Shown one piece after another: positions 59,991-64,000 of a stretch of 64,000 bases of DNA. Made by a program: the position numbers and the translations under genes. Origin of the DNA: Euptelea pleiosperma (Eukaryota; Streptophyta; Magnoliopsida; Ranunculales; Eupteleaceae); the NCBI GenBank assembly GCA_035048495.1, contig CM068540.1:16600829-16664828 (forward strand). The letters run 5' to 3'. Every line of letters starts with the position of its first letter. Positions within the stretch are counted from its first letter, which is position 1. A model generated the notes under the pieces. It was not told the DNA's origin, made no database searches, and worked only from the letters and a program-made list of their open reading frames with translations.

Positions 59991-62107
59991 TTTTAGACCT
60001 TTTGGGAGACTTTCGGGCCCAATTAGATACCCACGGGCCTCATAATTGGATGTGGACTCATTGTCAATCACTCATTGGGCTATTATTTTGGCATGTGGAT
60101 TCCATCACCATTAAAATCAGGCCCATGTTGGATATGTTGACCCACCCGATTGGTGAGATCGGCCTTGGATAGTGTGGCCAATAAAGACCACAAGATATAA
60201 TGGCTTGGAATTCCTTTAGAATAATCTAACGATTATCGACTTAGCATGATCGGTTTAGAGCGTAAATTCATCTTAGATGATTCTGACCTCTTGAGTGGTC
60301 CATGGGATCGGTCAGACGTCTATTATCGGCCATAGATTGCGTAGCCTACAGATACCACATGATCTGAGGGAAGCTTTCAGTTGTTCGATCAACCAACGCA
60401 TATTTCGATCATAATTGTCCAACGGCAAGCGTTGTTGTTGATCTACCTCAATTCGATACCTTGTCTTATCTCCCTTTTAGCCTGGCCGATCAACAATCTA
60501 GAATTTTCTCCTCCTCTCTTTCATTTTCCCTCTCTTCGGCCATATTTCCATTTGATCCAAACTCAGTGCATCTAAGATTTCCATATGATCCTAAACTCAG
60601 TGCATCTAGCTGTGGCACGATTCCTTTTTGACAGCCTAGCCCACACGTAGAAGTTTAGGGCACTATATGTTTGTGGGGATGTTACTCGTCCACGTGTTGG
60701 GACACATGGACAAACCTTACCTTGTTGACCAAACCCCGTGCTCGCCTTTACTTAGGCCCACTTCGGCTCGACCCATAGTTAAGCACCATTCTTTTGGACC
60801 AACTCACTATCTTAAACAATTTAAACTCTAATTGGGCTAAAACCATCTCTCTCGGCCCATCTATCCTAAGCCCATTATCTTGGCCTATCAGTCCCAACCC
60901 AAACCATGTTAGTCCAAACCCACCTTGGCCAACAACAGCTTATGATTATATCAACCATATAGATGACTCCTAATCCAAGGGTCCATGAGGGCCACAAGAA
61001 AACACCAAGAAGCACGTACAACCACCCTTACCCTTTTCTCCTTGGTTATTATCTGACCAGTGCCTTCACACATGGTGCCACTCTTAGCCTTGCATGTGGA
61101 TGATATCCCTTGCACAAGCCTTCATCCACATCACCTCCATTTGGCCACCTCACCACCTTTCCACTCTCTCCTCCTCTAATAGCCTTCTCGTATGTGAAAC
61201 CGCATGCCACGCACCGTACGATTCAACCAATGCCACTATGCACGTCGGTAATCTGCAAAGAAACATTCATCCGTGGCTAGCACTCTCGACCCCAATTGCA
61301 CCTCCTTCTGATCAAAATCCCTATTGGACCAGCGCATGGGCATCTCCTCTCCTTTCTCCTCCTTTCTTTTAGTAGCCCAAGCTCCACTGACTTACCAAAC
61401 ATGCGACTCCACTACCCTTCTTCATATCTCCAGCTTCTCCTTGCAACCTCCCAAATCGTTTTGCCTTGCTGCTGACCACCATAACCAGTGTTGAACTCCC
61501 CCAGCTCATCTCTGCCCAAGTAACCAACGAAACCTCCTTTCTTTCATGCATCTTTTCCCTCTCTTTACTATCTTCTTGGATGCCTCTTCACATCTACAAC
61601 AACGGTGGTTGTCATTCAAATTCAAATGAAGTTCATCTGGTTCACTCCTCCATTGCTGGCAGCAACCAACAACTCCATCTCTGACCAACCTTCTATCCTA
61701 GCCGACGTCCACTTGAACCACCAGTAGTTGCATTCTAGTCCGGCCAGCAACAACCAACGTCACCATGTTGGACGACCGATCAACCACCGTTTGGACAACA
61801 TCTCCACCATTGTTGTCCATCAAGTGGACACTCTATTTTGGGTTGCATGACAAACCCAAACCAGAGCACCAATAGTATCTGTTGAAAAAAAAGTTGGTTT
61901 TGTGTGCATGTGAGGGAGTGAAGTTGGTGGACTCAACCAATGTGGATTGTGGAGCTCACCGTTTGGTGTGCAACGTGTCATCATAGCATGCGTTGTGGTT
62001 GTAGTCTCTGTTTTGAGTTCACAGGAAACCCAAAATAGAGCATCATTTTTATAGATGGGCATTTTTGTACTACCCCCCTATGAAATAGTCGATATTGGCA
62101 CTACCCC
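59991..62107. other. LTR-like non-coding DNA, no gene recognised
   Basis: 'gggcccaattagatacccac' with repeated 'gggcc' text and the CT-rich stretches at 60500-60545 and 61150-61180 resemble the pyrimidine-rich LTR family in style, but its end motifs are absent. Open frames (for example 61094-61372) are low-complexity Ser/Pro/His and not supported as genes. Confidence 0.4.
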
Positions 62108-64000
62108 TGATATTCGCTTAAAAGTGCGTATTTTTCACTGTTATCTTCTAAGCATTTTCACACTCTCCTACGTTAAAATGCTCTATTTATCTACTTTTCT
62201 ACGTAAGAGTCTTATTTGTTGCGTAGAACACACTTTTTTGGACGAAATGGTATATTTGCATGCATTAAAAATATTTTTGGAAGTCTAGACATTGAGTCGT
62301 TCTGATAAAGTCTCATTATGCGCTTCTTCTATCGTAGGAAATCCCGATGGGACAATTCTCGAGACTTACGAGCCCACATCCATCAGTAAAGCCCATTATC
62401 AAAGTTTAAAGAACCCACATGCTATGACTAGAAGATATGGGCTGAATAAGAGGACCAAAAAGCTGGCCCAAAGAACGAAGAGAGCAGGAGAGCCAATGAT
62501 CAAGAGACGGACCAAAGCGTTTAAAGCCACATGAGTCAGCAAGGAATGATAGTCTACTCTACTGGAGAAGCGTGAGGATGGTCACAATGAAGACCAGGGT
62601 TCCAGACCAATACTTTTATCTCCATTTTCTGATATTTTCTCTCTCATCTCTCCTTATTCTCTCTCTCTTCATCTCTCGGTCCTCGAATCTACTGACCTAA
62701 CCCCAGAACTCCTGCCCATTGGCTCTGTCTCATCTCCCTTAGCTTTCTGACCGTTGGATCTTCAATCGGACCGTTGGATCTTCCACCGGACCGTTGGATC
62801 TCTCTAGATCTGTCGATCTACCAATCTGGGTCCCAATCAAGTCACCATCCATCCGATCGCCATCAGATTGTCTGTCACATCATCTTGTGAGATGATGGAC
62901 ATCATCATTCCATGTGGGCCAGTAGCTGGGCCCATCATCATCGACCCACTGTTCGTTCGAACCCTAATCCCCCTCCCATTTCTTCCTCTCTTTCCCAAAA
63001 AAATTCCCCCACATTTTCCCCTTCGTCTTCTCCTTCTTTTTCTTCTTTTCATTCTTCTTCTTCGTCATCTTCTTCACGTTGTCTACCGGAGTTGTAGCCT
63101 GCAACTTCGGCCTGCAACGCCAGCCACCCCTCTCCTGCTCGAACACCTTGCTGCCCAAGAGCTCCTTCACCGACCTTTCATCAACCGCTCCTCACGAGCC
63201 TGCTGCCCATCTCATCCATCTCTCCTGTGGAAAACCAGTCCGCCTCTACCACTCCGCCTGAACCAGTCCGCCTCTACCACTCCGCCTGAACCAGTCCGCC
63301 TCTACCACTCCGCCTGCACCAGTCCGCCTCTACCACTACCAACAAACCATCTCCGCCTGCCACCGACCACAGCCCCAAAGCCGTCCTCTCTCCCCTTTTC
63401 GTCTCTACTATTTTCTCAAAGAAAAAAAAATAATATCAAGATCACCGGAGTTGCAACCTGCAACTCCGGCAAGCACCATTAAGACCGGCGAAAAGGATCA
63501 CCAGCCGTTCCTCAATCTTCATCAGCCCAGCCACCATCCATCAACTTTCATTCTCCAAGCCGTCCTCACTCCAATCTCCAGGTTTTTCCCTCACCCTTCT
63601 CGTCTTCTTCTTCACCGATCGCCTGAACTGTTGTTGCGTTCTCCAGCCAGCCACGCCTTTTATCTCCTCCACATCTCTAGCAAACGGTAACACCTGCTCC
63701 ATCCACCATCTTCCTCTTACCTTGCCTCTTCATCCCACGGGTTGCACTTGCACCCACAACCACCATCACTTGCTGCACGTGCCAGCCACTTGAACTCCTC
63801 CAACGGTTGAGAAGCAACTCCATCGTGGTGTTCCCGGCCTTTGTTGATCCACATCCATGGTAATGTGCAAAAGGTGATCCCATTTTCTCTTTCTCTCTCT
63901 AAAGTATCTCTACTTTTCTCTCTCTACCCACCTTCATCTCTCTAGATTTATTATCTCTCTCTAAAAATCCATTTCTCTCTATAGGTTTTTCTCTCTACAT
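62108..64000 (+). mobile_element. LTR of the TGATATTCGC family, cut by the window end
   Basis: Starts TGATATTCGCTTAAAAGTGC and follows the inner solo LTR (29475 on) closely for 800 bases ('gaacacacttttttggacga', 'gagtcagcaaggaatgatag', 'gaccgttggatctt'). It then enters the variable pyrimidine-rich zone with hairpins at 63086-63110 and 63445-63469 and ends in 'tctctctctaaa'. Whether it is solo or part of a full element is not visible. Confidence 0.8.
63233..63340. repeat. 28-bp minisatellite
   Basis: Unit 'accagtccgcctctaccact' plus 'ccgcctga' starts at 63233, 63261, 63289 and 63317; nearly four copies with one or two changes. It lies in the variable zone of the LTR. Confidence 0.85.

Noticed and set aside
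62868..63482. 204-codon + strand frame
   Set aside because: Low-complexity Ser/Pro/Leu product crossing the minisatellite and hairpins of the LTR; absent from the sister copy at 29475-32054.

Overview
This is a window of plant nuclear DNA. The evidence is intron-containing genes with GT-AG splice sites, three recognisable plant genes, and a dense mix of copia and gypsy LTR retrotransposons, solo LTRs and fold-back MITEs. The species cannot be fixed from the sequence; the repeat load and AT-rich intergenic DNA suggest a mid-to-large angiosperm genome. I see no rRNA gene, functional tRNA gene, CRISPR array or bacterial-type operon.

The three credible host genes are all on the + strand. (1) A 63-residue arabinogalactan peptide of the AtAGP23 type lies at 5958-6149, with a TATA box and a poly(A) signal. 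(2) An intronless MIZU-KUSSEI1-like (MIZ1/DUF617) protein of 269 residues lies at 19818-20627. (3) A serine carboxypeptidase-like gene (SCPL, carboxypeptidase II/SCPL40 type) lies at 41443-46376. It has eight exons that join in frame to 491 residues with an intact Ser-Asp-His triad, although its introns are full of transposon debris.

Layout. 1-5.2 kb: end of a pyrimidine-rich LTR, then MITEs. 5.2-11.5 kb: the arabinogalactan peptide followed by a tandem array of about 1.5-1.6 kb MITE-rich units. 11.7-16.7 kb: a hAT-type MITE with an 8-bp target duplication, then a broken Tnt1-like copia element whose 5' half is inverted relative to its 3' half, then an LTR fragment. 17-24.9 kb: possible solo LTR, the MIZ1-like gene, further hAT-type MITEs and CACTA-like subterminal repeats. 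24.9-34.4 kb: a three-level nest in which one solo LTR (target duplication TGAGG, inside a MITE) contains a gypsy solo LTR and a second solo LTR of its own family (target duplication GCCAC). 34.4-41.4 kb: MITEs and near-perfect palindromes. 41.4-46.4 kb: the SCPL gene. 48.7-59.1 kb: a decayed Sirevirus-like copia element of 10.4 kb with both LTRs and an extra third reading frame, inserted in an older opposite-strand copia element. 62.1 kb to the end: another copy of the pyrimidine-rich LTR family, cut by the window edge.

The three genes belong to unrelated processes (cell-wall/plasma-membrane proteoglycan, root hydrotropism, peptide processing or acyl transfer), and nothing suggests they form a pathway or cluster. 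The most unusual content is in the repeats: a non-coding LTR family with recurrent 22-25 nt hairpins, dense clusters of short palindromes in the Sirevirus, its third ORF with an acidic tail, and a MITE array that appears to carry a piece of an LTR promoter.
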